64,000 nucleotides of DNA from Salvator merianae (taxonomy: Eukaryota; Chordata; Lepidosauria; Squamata; Teiidae): assembly GCA_003586115.2 (NCBI GenBank), contig QVOM02000115.1:10368621-10432620 (forward strand). The letters are read 5' to 3'. The position numbers and the translations under genes were made by a program. A model generated the notes under the pieces. It ran no database searches and was not told where the DNA came from. It worked only from the letters and a program-made list of their open reading frames with translations. Within the stretch, counting starts at the first letter, position 1, and each line of letters begins with the position of its first letter. Below are positions 35,750-48,073 of this stretch, one piece after another.

Positions 35750-37300
35750 TAATGCACATATTGGGAAGATTTACTTCAACAGTAGCCAATTTCACATCTT
35801 TCTTCTGAAGCAAAACTTCCAATGAAAAGAATCCAGTGGCAGTTTTGCATGATATCAGGGTCGGGAAGATTTGACTGTAAAATAATGTATAGAAGACTGA
35901 AAAGACATATGAAGGTCTCTGCACAAAGGAAATGGGCATGCAGAAGGTCAGCTTTTGCCTTACAGTAAAGAATTAAATGGAATGACTTACTATTGTGCAC
36001 TAAATTTAAAAAGAGCAAAAAAAAAAAACAAAAAAAACCCAAGTGATCTGTTGTTCAATAATGAGGGAAGAATAAATATTTCACATCTGAAAGCCCCATG
36101 ACCATCAATGACTTGTCATTTTTTTTTTAGTCTAGCTAACATTTGTTGGAGAGCAGTGCAGGGCGAAGCAGAATTTTCAAATGGTGCAGAAAGGTATGAC
36201 TCAGTTTGCCTGCCTCAAACTTTGTTCTATTTTTAAATGTTAATTTTAGTAATGATTCTCAGGTTGTTTATAAAAGCTTTTTTTGATACTTTTTGTGTAA
36301 GAGGATCTCCTTGAGATACTAATTACTATTCAGTGGGTATCTGGAAAGCACAAAATGTTTATGTGGCATGTGTCCATCTTGACTTCTCAGCTGCTTCTTT
36401 CCTGCTGCCAATAATTCTCTTCTACGGATATATTTAGTTTTGAATCTAACTACAAGTAGCCAAGAGCATTAAAAGCTCTCAAAATGAATACCTGCCAATG
36501 CCTATCTAAATGCGTAATGTTGGCGTATTTGTCTTTTCCCACCAGGTTATCCTTCATCTTGTTGCTACACTTCTATTTGTATTGCTTGCCTGTTCTTTTC
36601 TCTATTGCTTTTCTCTATTATTTATCTCCTTTTTTCTCTATATATATTTATACTGAACCACATTAAGACTATGTCTTTACATCCATCCAGCCTAAACTGG
36701 GTTGAAATGTCGGATGCTGCCTAGAAGGTGTTCTGATGGGAGTGCAAGATTATAGTACCCTATATGCATTGATTCAATTTACAATGATCACTTGACCACT
36801 AATTCTGAATTGACCAGTTAGTGTTGTGCCTGTGTAGTGTGGTTAGCAGTTGCAAAACACCACAAAGCAGGCATAAAACAGCAGGCCAGCTGTCCCAAAT
36901 CTACATGGGCCATGCTGATTTGGATGACATCCGGGCACACAAATATATGTCTAGTTTGGCTTGTTCAGGAACTAACTCCAGCTTCCATGTATATAGATGC
37001 AGCCTAAGTGCAACTTCAGAGTTTAGCATGATTACAGAAATGTCCCAGTGAAGTCAGAAAAGTTAGGGAATGTTCTGGCTGTAAAAGTAAAAGAGATGCA
37101 TAGACAAGGAATGGAGAATCCTCCATCCTGGCTGTTACTCATCTCTCTACTTCATTCAACTTCAGACATCAGCAGAAAATATGTGTGTAAACTAGCACAC
37201 TATTCTAGAAGGAGTAATTTTCTCATAATTTCTCAGGAGTGGGCTACTATGAGGTTACTATTAGTAGCAGCAGCTGTAATGGCACATCATTCTTCCTGAG
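35750..37300. other. ERBB4 intron 25, nothing recognised
   Basis: No firm repeat family. The end near 36990-37010 (GATGCAGCCTAAGTGCA) is like a family C terminus, but no partner end was found. Confidence 0.4.
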
Positions 37301-37578
37301 GAGGCATGGTAGCGCAGAAGGCTAAGGCACTGATCTTTCAATAGGAGGATCAGAGTTCAAGGCCCCTGTCTGCCGTGTAGAGGGGATGAGCGCCCTCTAC
37401 TGGCCTCTAGCTCCAGCCAACCTAGCTGTTCGAAAGCAAGTAATTGCAAGTAGATAAATAGAGAGCATCACATTGTGTGATGTGGAAGATAGATAGATGT
37501 AAGCCTTCGGGCGAAAAATAACCTTGTAAGCCGCTTTGAGTCAGCTTCGGCCGAGAAAAGCGGGGTATAAAAACCAAG
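37301..37578 (+). mobile_element. tRNA-derived SINE
   Basis: The head has a pol III A box (TGGTAGCGCAG, 37307-37317) and a B box (GAGTTCAAGGCC, 37353-37364). A tRNA-unrelated body follows, then a LINE-like end (TTGTAAGCCGCTTTGAGTC, AGCGGGGTATAAAAAC) and a (CTT)n tail. This is the layout of the common squamate tRNA SINEs (recalled). It is antisense to ERBB4 in intron 25. Confidence 0.85.
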
Positions 37579-37656
37579 TTCTTCTTCTTCTTCTTCTTCT
37601 TCTTCTTCTTCTTCTTCTTCTTCTTCTTCTTCTTCTTCTTCTTCTTCTTCTTCTTC
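37579..37656. repeat. (CTT)n microsatellite, SINE tail
   Basis: About 26 perfect CTT units directly after the SINE end; (GAA)n on the ERBB4 transcript. Confidence 0.98.
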
Positions 37657-37878
37657 GTCCCTGATAGTTTAATTATAAAGGGGCAGCAACATGCTAGCAT
37701 TCTACATCTTTTGCTTGGCCATGAACATAATATTGTTTTAGAGCACTGGAGGGAGAAAGAGAGAGTGAATTACAGCAATCTTGAAAGAAACGATGATGGC
37801 TATTCAGAGAAAATTCAGAAATACAAAAAATCTGTATAAAAAAATGCACTGTCATTCTCACTTGGATGGAGTATAAAT

Positions 37879-38293
37879 GGCCTTTCTGCACTTGCCCCCT
37901 TTGTCCTGGGACAGGCCTGGATCCTGTCCCAGAACTAGCAACCTGTCCCAAGCTGGGTAGGGTTGCCAGTGGAGCAGAACAGGTCAACATATTTGGGTGT
38001 CCTGCCCCCAAAGAGCCCTCAGAGGTAGGGCCAAGGCTCCAAAGGCTGGGAACTAATGGACAAAGGCTGCCTGTACCCCTCTGTGGTCCAGTTCACATGC
38101 AGATTTCAGCATTGAGGTCTACAGCTATACTGGTCTAGGGTTCCATTTTCAGCACCCTAGCCCAGTTCACACTTTGCCCATTGTAGAAGAAGTGTGACAA
38201 GGAGGTGAGGCCTTTGCTAACCCACACTAACGTGCTGATGGCAGAAACCTAGTCTGAACCATGGTCTGATCTATCACCCAATGTAGAAAGGTC
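37879..38293. mobile_element. family B MITE
   Basis: Starts GGCCTTTCTGCACTTGCC and ends AATGTAGAAAGGTCC. Interior not closely matched to the other copies. Confidence 0.6.
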
Positions 38294-38450
38294 CAAAGTC
38301 ACTCTGCCTATACTTGTGATGGTTAAATCCATCATTGAATTCTGCATTCAGAAGAATTGGGTGATGAGCATGTGACACCGTCCCAATGTCCTTGCTTGAT
38401 CATTTAAATTATTTGCATTACCTATTTTAGCTAAAGCAATGCCTTCTACA

Positions 38451-38456
<6 letters not shown>

Positions 38457-38481
<25 letters not shown>

Positions 38482-38488
38482 CGTGCGT
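38457..38488. repeat. (GT)n microsatellite
   Basis: About 12 GT units ending GCGTGCGT. Confidence 0.95.
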
Positions 38489-39814
38489 ATCACATCTTTT
38501 GCTAGGCCCCTCACCGTTGACTCTTGATAAAACTATGCCTTTAATTTCTCCAGGTATGTCAAATAATAACTGGGAAATCCTAAAAGAAGCAGGTGTATAT
38601 GCCTCACAAGACTTCTGAAAGGTTATTTGTATTCCAAAACTTATGCAAATATTGTTCAGTGGGCAGTGGATGACACTTCTAGATCTCTAATCTTATTTTA
38701 AAGATTCACAACTGAAGACAGCTGCAGAAAGTGAACTTATGTCTTCTGAAAATATGTTTTTTTCCAAATAACGGGGGATATTTGGTCTCAGTCTCTTAGA
38801 GCATCTTGATGGATAGCAACATAAACTTTTCACTCAGAGTTAAACTAACTTGGGAGGCAAATCTGCAACTCACAATTACAAATAAGGGCTGGACAAAAGT
38901 GGTTTGCAAATCTTCCAAATGGCATGCCTCACAAAACATTTAAGAAGCTTACTTTAAAAGTAATATACCGTTGGCATCATTTTAATTTCTCACGTGATAT
39001 AGAACATCCCTCCTACTTGTTGGCATGGATGCAATGCCCATGGTACTCTTTTGTACACATGAAGGACCTGTCTCCAAGTGTCCAAATTTGGGCATTTAAT
39101 TAGAGCAGAGATCATATGGATTATATGGATAACTGAGTCGGAATTCCTCACACTGGATTTGGCTCTTGGGATCAAAAAATATAATACCAAATTGAAGCAT
39201 AAAGAGTTAATCAAATCATGCTGACAGCTGCAAAGCATGCAATCATTCAATGTTAGAAATGCTTTGAAAATTTGACTCAAGGGATGTAGATTGCTAGGCT
39301 GTAGGACAATGCCATCTAAGCACCATGCACTTTACACCAAATAGTAAAAATGCAAAGTACATGGCCATCTTATGCCCCTGTTTCATTGAACTGGAACTCA
39401 TTCCAACCTGGAAAGTGATGATGCACATTCTTTGCCAACTCACTGATGCCAAATTAGCTGGATCTTCAATCTAGAATCTCAATTTGCTCTACCTGGTTCA
39501 GCAGCCTGATATCTTTATTCTTAGTCTAATTCAGATTCCCTGCTCCCTGTTTTCTATAACATTGTTAAGGAAGCTAATTCTGTTTTTTTTCCCCTTTTCT
39601 CTCCCCCCCCCCCCCGTTTTGATGTACAAATATAATTTCAAAAGCCTTTTGCCAGGCAAATAGTAACTCCAGCCAGCTACACATTACCCAACACTTTGCA
39701 CAGAAAGATCCTAAAGAGCTATTTGACAGAACTCTGAAATGCAGAAATGAAGATCTACCTTTGTTGGTGCATTAGTGGTTTGCAAACATGGTGCCGTAGT
39801 TGGTTTGCCAACGT
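38489..39814. other. ERBB4 intron 25, nothing recognised
   Basis: A short C run at 39603-39615; otherwise unassigned. Confidence 0.45.
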
Positions 39815-39847
39815 GGGCCCTTTATTGTCCTAGACAATAAAGGGCCC
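39815..39847. repeat. perfect 15-bp inverted repeat
   Basis: GGGCCCTTTATTGTC, a 3-nt CTA loop, then its exact reverse complement. Outer bases extend the stem imperfectly (CAACGT / ATGTTG). Confidence 0.85.
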
Positions 39848-40799
39848 ATGTTGCCTGTTTGCAGAATATTACATTATTGCACAGTCTGCATACAGTGTTA
39901 TGACACTTTCCCATGGATAATATGTATTTTCCCAGCAATCTGCTTACATTCATATATAGTTAGGTGCTGATTCCATACTTGGGTATTCCAGGGTTCACAT
40001 ATACTCAGAAGCACTGCTGATAACAGGATTGGAGTGATCAAGTGGAAGCAGAAGCAATACCACACGAGTTTGAAAGGACACTCTAAGCTTTCATATTTAT
40101 GTAGATATTGGACTGATTATAACTATAATCCTAATGTTGGAGAAAAACCTCTTCTTAAACTTGATCATGGGCATCCACACAGTCATGAGAGACCGGGCTT
40201 GTTTCTACCAGGAAGCACATTCACATTCCAGACCACTTTCCAGACTGGCATGACCTTCTAAGGAATGACTTGTCCACATAGTGCCAGTGGCTAGCCTGCT
40301 GCCTGGCATGGTTTCCCAAGCATTCCCCTTAATAGACTGGACCAGATGTTCACCATGTAGACAGCTGGAATAGCCTACAGGATGCAAAGAACCTGGCACC
40401 ATTTCAGCAGGCTCCTGGAAACTGCCTCAGAAAAGAATTGTTTCTGTGCACCCAGTGGCAACTTAGGAGGCTAGGAACTTTCATCCCTGGTCTCTAGAGT
40501 TGGGTTGAGATAGAACATGCTATAGTGGTTGGCTCCTGGCTTGTGTGTCTGCCCACTACTCTGGCTTTGGCCTAGATGCAATGAACTGGGAGAAGACTTG
40601 TCCCTGCATCACAGCCCAAGATGTGCATTGCAGAAACTGCCCTAATATCTTCTAGGGAGTGGTTGTAGCATAGTATGAAGGCATCTACTTTCTATGTAAA
40701 AAGTCCCAAGTTCAAATCTTGGCATCATCCAAGAAGAATGAAATAGCAATTAACTTCTGGATTCTTGCCAGGAAAACTAAATGTACATATTGTAACCAG
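39848..40799. other. ERBB4 intron 25, possible SINE remnant
   Basis: 40655-40735 (GGTTGTAGCATAGTATGAAGG, then AAGTTCAAATCTTGG) has the spacing of A and B boxes of a tRNA-derived SINE. No body or tail could be traced. Confidence 0.35.
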
Positions 40800-40919
40800 G
40801 AGTTAAGGGATCGAACCAATCCCTTTTGAACAGGAGTGATTCAGTTTGATTCAAACAGGGTTTTGAACCAAATGGTTTGATTTGAAACGTTCTAAACCAA
40901 ACTGAATTTGCACATCTCT
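40800..40919. mobile_element. hAT-like MITE, family A fragment
   Basis: Ends GAATTTGCACATCTCT; interior GTTTGATTCAAACAGGG. Left end missing. Confidence 0.55.
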
Positions 40920-42466
40920 CTCTTTTATCTGTAATGTCCTGCAAGTCTATAAAATGTGGCTGTAAACAGAGCTGCCTTATTGCCATAGGCTGGCCTATTC
41001 CGATGTTCCCAAACTTGTCCGCTGGTTGAAACAATACTTGGGGTGCATCTACGCTGAAAAGGATGTGTAGAAAAAGCAGGGAGATTTTCGTCTACCTCCA
41101 TTTACTCCCCTGAGTTCACTATGTGTTGCAGCAGCATCCATTTGAAGCCTCTTTGGCACATAGCAAGTGATGGGGTAAAGCTGATCCTGTCATGGGAGCA
41201 GCAGCAGCCCCAGAAAGAATCTAGAAACTACCAAAATGGTAGTAGCATAATGAGAAGCCACACCTGAGAGTTTCCTCTCTGCCTTTGCTCCCAATCTGGG
41301 ATCCAGATGCCAGTCTGGGGGAGGAGGGGAGGGAGAAAAGATGATTCCCAACAGGCACAGGAGATACAGTTCAGTCCTTGCATGCAACAGATTCCTCTAC
41401 TCCCAGGCTCCTGGACCCCAGAGGGGTTATTCCTATGTAGTGTGGCAGGGGCCACAGCACCTGAAAGCTTTCTGGACTCCCTTGGCCTCCATTCTTTGGA
41501 TTCTGGCTATCCAGATTGGAGACTGAGAGGAGATAGTTCCTGCCTCATAGCTGATGGGGGCTATGGAGGGTAGTGCTGATATACAATACTTGTAGAAGGA
41601 ACCTTAGTCAGTTCACTGGGAGGGTCATAAATTTCACATTTTGTTTGCTTTTCCCTGCACTGATACATCCTTGTTACTCAGCATCACCATATTTAGAAAG
41701 TGATAATTTCCTTTTCCTCCTTTTACAAACACTGTAGCAAGCAGAGATCTTTTATTTTTCAAGAGTGCTTCAGCTGTTCCAGCCTCCTCCACTTTTTTTT
41801 TTTAATCCATATAATGAAAGTACTATAGACAAATTTTAGAATGCCAGGAAACAGCTGAAGTGAAAATTAGTAAAGACGCAAATGCAACATAATTGTTTTT
41901 AAAATGCCCGTAATTGCTTTCTAATTACAATGCAAAGTCATAATTCTAAAAGCTTCAAAACTACCTTTTGGGCTTAAGGCTATTCTCCTTCCCTTTATTG
42001 GTTTTGTGTGCATGTGTGTTTGTGCATATGGTGGAGGGGTGAGTCAGTTTTCATTGACCTGTAAATGATGTATTGGCAAGGAATATATTTGAAAGAGAAA
42101 GCTTTGTGCTCCTGATTGAGGCAAGAGAGTACGATTATTGAATTATTACCACTTTTTTTTTTTTTTTTTTTGGAGGGGAAGAACATTGAGAAGTTTGGGG
42201 TATATGCAATTCAATTATGTGACAAAGATTCCTATTCCAGGCTCTCAGAGCAACCAGACTCTACAGCTCCCCCTGCTCAGGCATGTGGAGGAAGTAGGCA
42301 TAGCCCTAGGTGCTTGGTAAAGGAGTCTTAAGGTCAGAGCACAAGGTATGGCCTCTCCTGTTGCTAATGTGTGTCCTGATGTGGCTCGTTGTCTCATTAT
42401 GTTTGTTAAAATGGGTTGAAGTAACTCAAAAGCGTAGAGGCTGAGGTAGCTGCATGCTAGACATCT
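40920..42466. other. ERBB4 intron 25, nothing recognised
   Basis: Contains a poly(T) run at about 42152-42171. The overlapping frames at 41190-41573 have no recognised similarity. Confidence 0.45.
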
Positions 42467-42740
42467 GCTGTACTGATTTGGTTGGTTCATGGTTCACAAC
42501 AAATCGGGGTGTTTGCATGGTTTGCATGCAAACACAAACCACCCTGTTGTTTGAAAAACCCTGTTCAAACTGAACCCAAACCAAGAGGTGCTATAACAGA
42601 CCAAGAGAACCATAGCAAACCAAGGGTGCACTATACAAACTGAACCACCCTGTTGTTAAAAACTACAGTTCAAATTGAACCTGAACTATGAGTAGTTGGT
42701 TCGATTTGAACCACTAAATTTCAGTCCGTGCACATTCCTA
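42467..42740. mobile_element. hAT-like MITE, family A, old copy
   Basis: Ends CCGTGCACATTCCTA. The interior has repeated GAACCACCCTGTTGTT phrases. The left terminus is not clear. Confidence 0.5.
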
Positions 42741-43585
42741 CTGCATGCAGGTGCAAACAATGTCAAACACGGCCTTGCCCAGTGGCAACAGAGCTGACGA
42801 ATTGCCTAGGCTAGCCAATCAAGACTGCAGCAATGCTGTGACAATATAGGAACCTCCCCCAATGAGCCACACATGTGCATGAATCCTATGCTTGAAGTGG
42901 TATCCACATTTAAGACACTGTCCTTATGTGGCCAAATTGGGCACCCAAATCTATGGATCAGCTAGATTGTGGTAACAGCACCATTTCCTCCCCCACCCTT
43001 CTGTTTTTATGAAATGTAGCTGTAATGACAAACATCCGTGAGAGAACTTTGACTGGAGCAGCTGATAGGAAAGATAAACCTGGCTAGTCCATTGAGAATG
43101 ATTCCTTGTCATTGCTAATAGAATATGAACTATGAAATTAAGTAAGGAAGGAAGGAAGGAAGGAAGGGAGGGAGGGAGGGAGGGAGGAGCCAGACTTTGT
43201 TATTTCTCTTTCTTCCAATTTTATGAAATCTCATTCTATTTCATATAATATTTATCAAGTCCCTAGAGTTTTCTAAGAAAGATACAAAAATCTAAAACTT
43301 TCACAGTTTCTCTCGATTACCTTATCACCAAATAAACAACAACAATTCTGGCAGGCCTTTGACCTCCACACCTGACTGCATTTTTTTGTTGCTACAAACA
43401 CATAATTATTTAAATGTGTGATTAGTTTCATTTCTATTCCACTGCATTAGACTTTGGCACCAAATTATGGAAAGACAGCTCCCCAAATCCTAGAACTTAA
43501 GAAGGAAAAGAAAACCATATCAGATGGGAAGAACAATTGAAACAAGTGGATGGAATTAGATTAAGAAACACAAGCTACTTTTTAA

Positions 43586-43622
<37 letters not shown>

Positions 43623-43799
43623 CAGACAGATAATAGAAATGGGACTGTTCCCAGTTCACATTAAGTTAGAAGAAGGATGTCAGTTGTATGACATTTGTGC
43701 AAGCCACCAAGCACAGGTTAAGCAATAACCTGTGGTTTGAATAGAATAATTGTCATTTGTCGCAAAGCAGAGGGAACAATTTTCTAGGTTCATCCACAA
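42741..43799. other. ERBB4 intron 25, microsatellites only
   Basis: (GGAA)n/(GGGA)n at 43145-43187 and (GATA)n(GACA)n at 43587-43632. Nothing else recognised. Confidence 0.6.
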
Positions 43800-43965
43800 T
43801 AGGGATGTGCAAATTTGGTTTGATTTAGAATCATTTGGAAGCTAGACAGGACAGCATGTGCAAATGGTGCTCTTCCTGTCTTGGGGCAATCTGTCCCAGT
43901 TGTGAAATGGATTGCCTGATCCAGATCACTTGTTCAGTATCAACTAAAGGTAAGTATAGAAATAC
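43800..43965. mobile_element. fused fragments of family A and family B MITEs
   Basis: Starts TAGGGATGTGCAAATTTGG (family A left end), then passes into sequence ending AAGTATAGAAATACCC, which looks like a decayed family B right end. Confidence 0.4.
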
Positions 43966-45792
43966 CCTTGGTATCCTACATGGGTAATACCCTCAGTGGG
44001 TACAAAATTAAAGAACAATTACGACATGTTTCTTCCACTCTGTGTGAGTGTGTCTATCTATTTTAAACATTGTATATATGCAAATAGAAACAGAAATTGA
44101 GGTTATGGAACAAGACTTCACTTAAAGAGTGGAATTTGAATTGCTGTCAACCTTATTCAGAATTTAGACAAGGTAGAATTCTGCACCTAAGTAATTTTGA
44201 GCATTCCATGGCACCGATATCCAGCAGCTTCCCAATGACCTGCATAATCATTTTTGAAACTTCAGTTTATTTTACCAAAGCTTCATTTATTCCACTGGAA
44301 ACATGCCAATATCTGTAAGAAGTCACAGAACGATGTCTTCCTTAGTCTGCAAGATGGCACAGCTGCTGCAGGAAGCTGAAAGATTTTAGATCTGTGATGA
44401 ACAAGGACAGCTGGTTTATGCAAGTAGATCTGTATAATATGCTACAGATACCCTAGTGGTATTGCTGATAGAAAACACAATGCAGGTCCGTCCCATCAGC
44501 TCAGAGCAAATATTTCAAAAGAACAGGCTGGTATTTACAACAGATCTGAACTGAAATGAAATTCAAATTGGAGGAAGCTCCCTGGAGGAACTTGCTTTCT
44601 TCCCCAGAGTCACATTGTTTGCTTCTGAACACTCTGTGAAAAGCACCATAGAAGAACTTACAAGAAGTATATGTTGAACCACATTCAAAAGAGACAAGAC
44701 ATTTCTCAAAACAGACATAGCAAAAACAGATAAAGCATAAATAAAGCAAGGCAAAGAGCCCTTCTGACATGTTTCTGCAATACTTGCATGAGGTAACTAA
44801 TGAGTTAGATAACAGAGTAATAGGTTGTGATGACAAAAGCAAAGTGAAATGGGGAACTGGCACAATTTTTGTGACCCACCATCTTCTGAACAGTAATGGC
44901 ATAAACTATAGAACACATTAATTATTTTGCTTTTGCTGTGTCTAAACAATCTCTAATGTAATTGGGTATTTGTAATAAATGGGCATCTCCCTAATCTTGC
45001 TTTTCTCATTCTTTACCTCATAACTTCTCTGCTGGGCCACACATAAGACTGAGGAATCATTTTAAATCATATGCAGTATTCAGACGTTGTGTGCACAGTA
45101 TTTTGATCTGTTGTCAAAATATTCTGTTGTCCCATGTTGAGGCCTGTATATGTAGCCCATCTTGCAATCACTTGCACTGCCCAGCCCCACCATGCTCTGG
45201 GAGCTGATTAGATTTCCGCCTGCGGATTTCTGGGCAACTTTTGGAGAGCTGAGGGTAGTTTGGACTTGCACAGAATAACATTTGTGTAGGTGAGCAGGTA
45301 TGCACCACTATATCTGTGTGGGAAGCTACAGGTCAACACCAGGAGCGGAGATTTTCAAGTCTGGCTCTTAGCATGTGTGTATACACAACTGTCATTTCAC
45401 TTTTTCTGTCCCCTGTCTGCAGCCTTCCAAATCTGTTAAGAGCCCAAACATTTTGCATTTCTACTTTCCTATCTTGCTGTCTTCTACACCCTTCCAGAGA
45501 TAAAGGCAGGCTGAGGAATGCTCTGGACTCTTAAAACCCCAAACAGCAAACAAAACCAAAGAGTTTATTTTTGAGAAAGTGTGTTCAATATCCCATCTCA
45601 GTAAACACTTTAACTATGCTGGCTTGCATGGAAACTCATATAGAGATACAGAGAAAGAGCTCATCAGAAGCAGACAGACAGTTAAACTACGGACTACTTT
45701 TCTTCACCCTTTTTCCTTGCCCCTAGCTCTCCAAGAGAGAAGAAACTGACAAAGAGAAAGGGAAGGAAGAAGGGGAGTATCAGCAGAAGATC
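43966..45792. other. ERBB4 intron 25, nothing recognised
   Basis: The 133-aa minus-strand frame at 44501-44902 overlaps others and shows no domain. Confidence 0.45.
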
Positions 45793-45857
45793 AAGGAAGG
45801 AAGGAAGGAAGGAAGGAAGGAAGGAAGGAAGGAAGGAAGGAAGGAAGGAAGGAAGGA
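45793..45857. repeat. (GGAA)n microsatellite
   Basis: About 16 units of GGAA/GAAG. Confidence 0.97.
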
Positions 45858-46920
45858 GATTTTGGTGCTACTTTTGTGCTTCTAACATTCTACCACAGAC
45901 TATGCTGGCTAGCACAGAAACACACACAAAGCTCAATGGAAGGCAATATGCTACATTGAAGAATGGTTATTTTTCCTTCCTTTGCTCCTTTTCCCTCTGA
46001 GAGAGAGGGAAGGAGAGAGAAGGAAGGAGAATGGGAAGGGGTAACATCTGTCTCATTCAAGAAACTCATAGAGCTTAAGAGCTCCATAGAAGTGCTTCAG
46101 CAGAGGACAGAACAAATGTAGTAACTTACTCAAGAAAATGATTGGTAGGGGATCATCAGTAAAATATATTAAAGTCAAGAAAAGATTTCTGATCATCTGT
46201 TTCCTTAGAGGAAGGGAAAACCCTTCCTCTCACACACCTATACATACATCGGAGAATGAAATCTTTGAGAGCTAAAATTTATGTTTGAAAAGAAGATAAC
46301 AATTCAAAGCAGGCAGCAGTAGTTGTGGCATTGCAGGATTTAAAGGAGCAGAAAACAACCCTCTACCTACTGTAGGAAAGGATGACGAAAGAAGGGATGA
46401 TTTCTTATGGCAGCATACTGCTTTCCAGCTGAATTAGCTTTCAAGGAAACTACTTCTCAACTAAACTAGCCTTCTATAGGGATCTCTCCTCTCGTTGTTT
46501 TTCTTCCTTTCTTCCTTCCTTTTACATCTTATAACTATTAGACTTCCATGACATAAAGAACAAGAAATGGACACCTCAGTAGAGGCACTGCTGACACTGA
46601 CTCCTACGCATCTTAAGAGGGGTATTACTGAAGTTTTTATGCCCATGTCTACATCTGTGTTTGCACATGCATACAGAGAAATGTTGATTATTTCTCATCT
46701 GAAAATTGGAAAGCATACAGAGTCTGCTCCCCCTCCCCTTCAGTTCATAAAAGAAGTACTTCAGTGCTGATTCTCTTAAAGCACAGAGAAGTCAGCAATG
46801 CTGGCCAGATCACACTTGTAATTTACTGAGTAGCTGCCAGTGATCTTGAAGGATTGTGCATTCCTCAATGTGGGTGCAGCATGGTTCTATTGTTTTGGAG
46901 AAACGCTGCAATAGGCCAGT
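45858..46920. other. ERBB4 intron 25, nothing recognised
   Basis: Purine-rich stretches; no family recognised. Confidence 0.45.
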
Positions 46921-46990
46921 GAAGAAGAAGAAGAAGAAGAAGAAGAAGAAGAAGAAGAAGAAGAAGAAGAAGAAGAAGAAGAAGAAGAAG
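46921..46990. repeat. (GAA)n microsatellite
   Basis: About 23 perfect GAA units on the plus strand, (TTC)n on the ERBB4 transcript. Confidence 0.98.
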
Positions 46991-47149
46991 ACTTTAGTTC
47001 CCCTCCCTTTCCAGCCACAGATAATCATACCAAGACAGCAAGCTAGACTAATTGGGACAAAATGGATTAAGAATGGATAAAAAATGGCAGAAATATAACA
47101 GGATCTGGATACAAGATTACATTTAAATGTGACCTCCCATCTGGAATAG

Positions 47150-47151
47150 AT

Positions 47152-47205
<54 letters not shown>

Positions 47206-47206
47206 T
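47150..47206. repeat. (GAAA)n microsatellite
   Basis: About 14 GAAA units, 160 bp from the GAA tract. Confidence 0.97.
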
Positions 47207-47773
47207 GTTCTGTAGTTGCCACATAGACTACAGCACTGCTTGTTATGGGCTGTTTGCGCCATTTGAATATGGAGTCAAGCAATTCCCACACTGCTCAAGT
47301 GGTTGCCCAGTGACATTGTGGCCTCATATGGATCCTACCACTACTTCTCATCAACACAAACTGCCCGATATACTGAATACAGTGAGAATAATGTTGGAAA
47401 TAGTGTGCTAAAAAGGTTCTAGTGCCCATTTTTCAAGACCTGTGCATATCCCCTAGAAAAAATGCCATTTATGGATCCCAACCCAAGAATCTACAACTTT
47501 CCTTTTTTTTTTTTTACTCGTGAGTAAATGATTAAAGAGTGAAAACTACATACTCTGTCCTGAACTTGTAAAATGCAATCTGCAATCAAACATCATACAG
47601 CATGAACAGCTAACATCCCTCTTATCCAGAAATGCATTTCTCAGGTCAAGTTGTGTTGGTCTGAATCACTTTTCATGTGTGCAAAACATAAACAGTGATT
47701 CAAGTGATGGTGACAGTTATCACAAGAAGGACCTTTACCCAAGCAATAAGCTTATTGACCAGAGATCAAGGTT
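47207..47773. other. ERBB4 intron 25, nothing recognised
   Basis: No repeats or coding similarity recognised. Confidence 0.45.
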
Positions 47774-48073
47774 TGGAGATGTGCACAAACTCCCTGAGTT
47801 TGCTTCAATCTAGAACCAAGGTTGAATAGTTCATGAAGAGTTCACAAAGCAGTTTGAGATTAATATTAAAAACCCATTGGAAATGCATTGAGAAAAGGCC
47901 TATTTTAAGGGAAGGATGTGGTCAAACTCAAATGGTTCAAATCAAACTCTTCTGTTCAACTGAGCAATCCTGGTTCAGTTCGAATTGAGCCAGCCTCTTT
48001 CGAACAGAGGCTGGTTCAGTTCAAATCAAGCTGATTCAAACTGAAAAGTTCAATTCAAATATGCACATCTCTA
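47774..48073. mobile_element. hAT-like MITE, family A, reference copy
   Basis: Starts TGGAGATGTGCAC and ends ATGCACATCTCTA. The flanking octamers are CAAGGTTT and CAAGGCTT (7 of 8, sharing one T with the terminus). The interior is built from short inverted phrases such as GGTTCAGTTCGAATTGAGCC. No open frame. Confidence 0.8.

Noticed and set aside
35937..35942. TGCATG (RBFOX-type) hexamer on the transcript about 350 nt upstream of exon 26
   Set aside because: A single hexamer is expected by chance at this density, and no conservation data are available.
37301..37370. tRNA-like sequence with A and B boxes
   Set aside because: It is the head of a SINE with body and tail; the cloverleaf is not complete, so not a tRNA gene. 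The same applies to 40655-40735 and 62900-62940.
44501..44902. 133-aa minus-strand frame in intron 25
   Set aside because: No similarity recognised and overlapped by another frame; no splice sites of note.
46810..47262. 150-aa minus-strand frame rich in F and SFFL
   Set aside because: Made of the GAA and GAAA microsatellites read as Phe and Ser/Leu runs.
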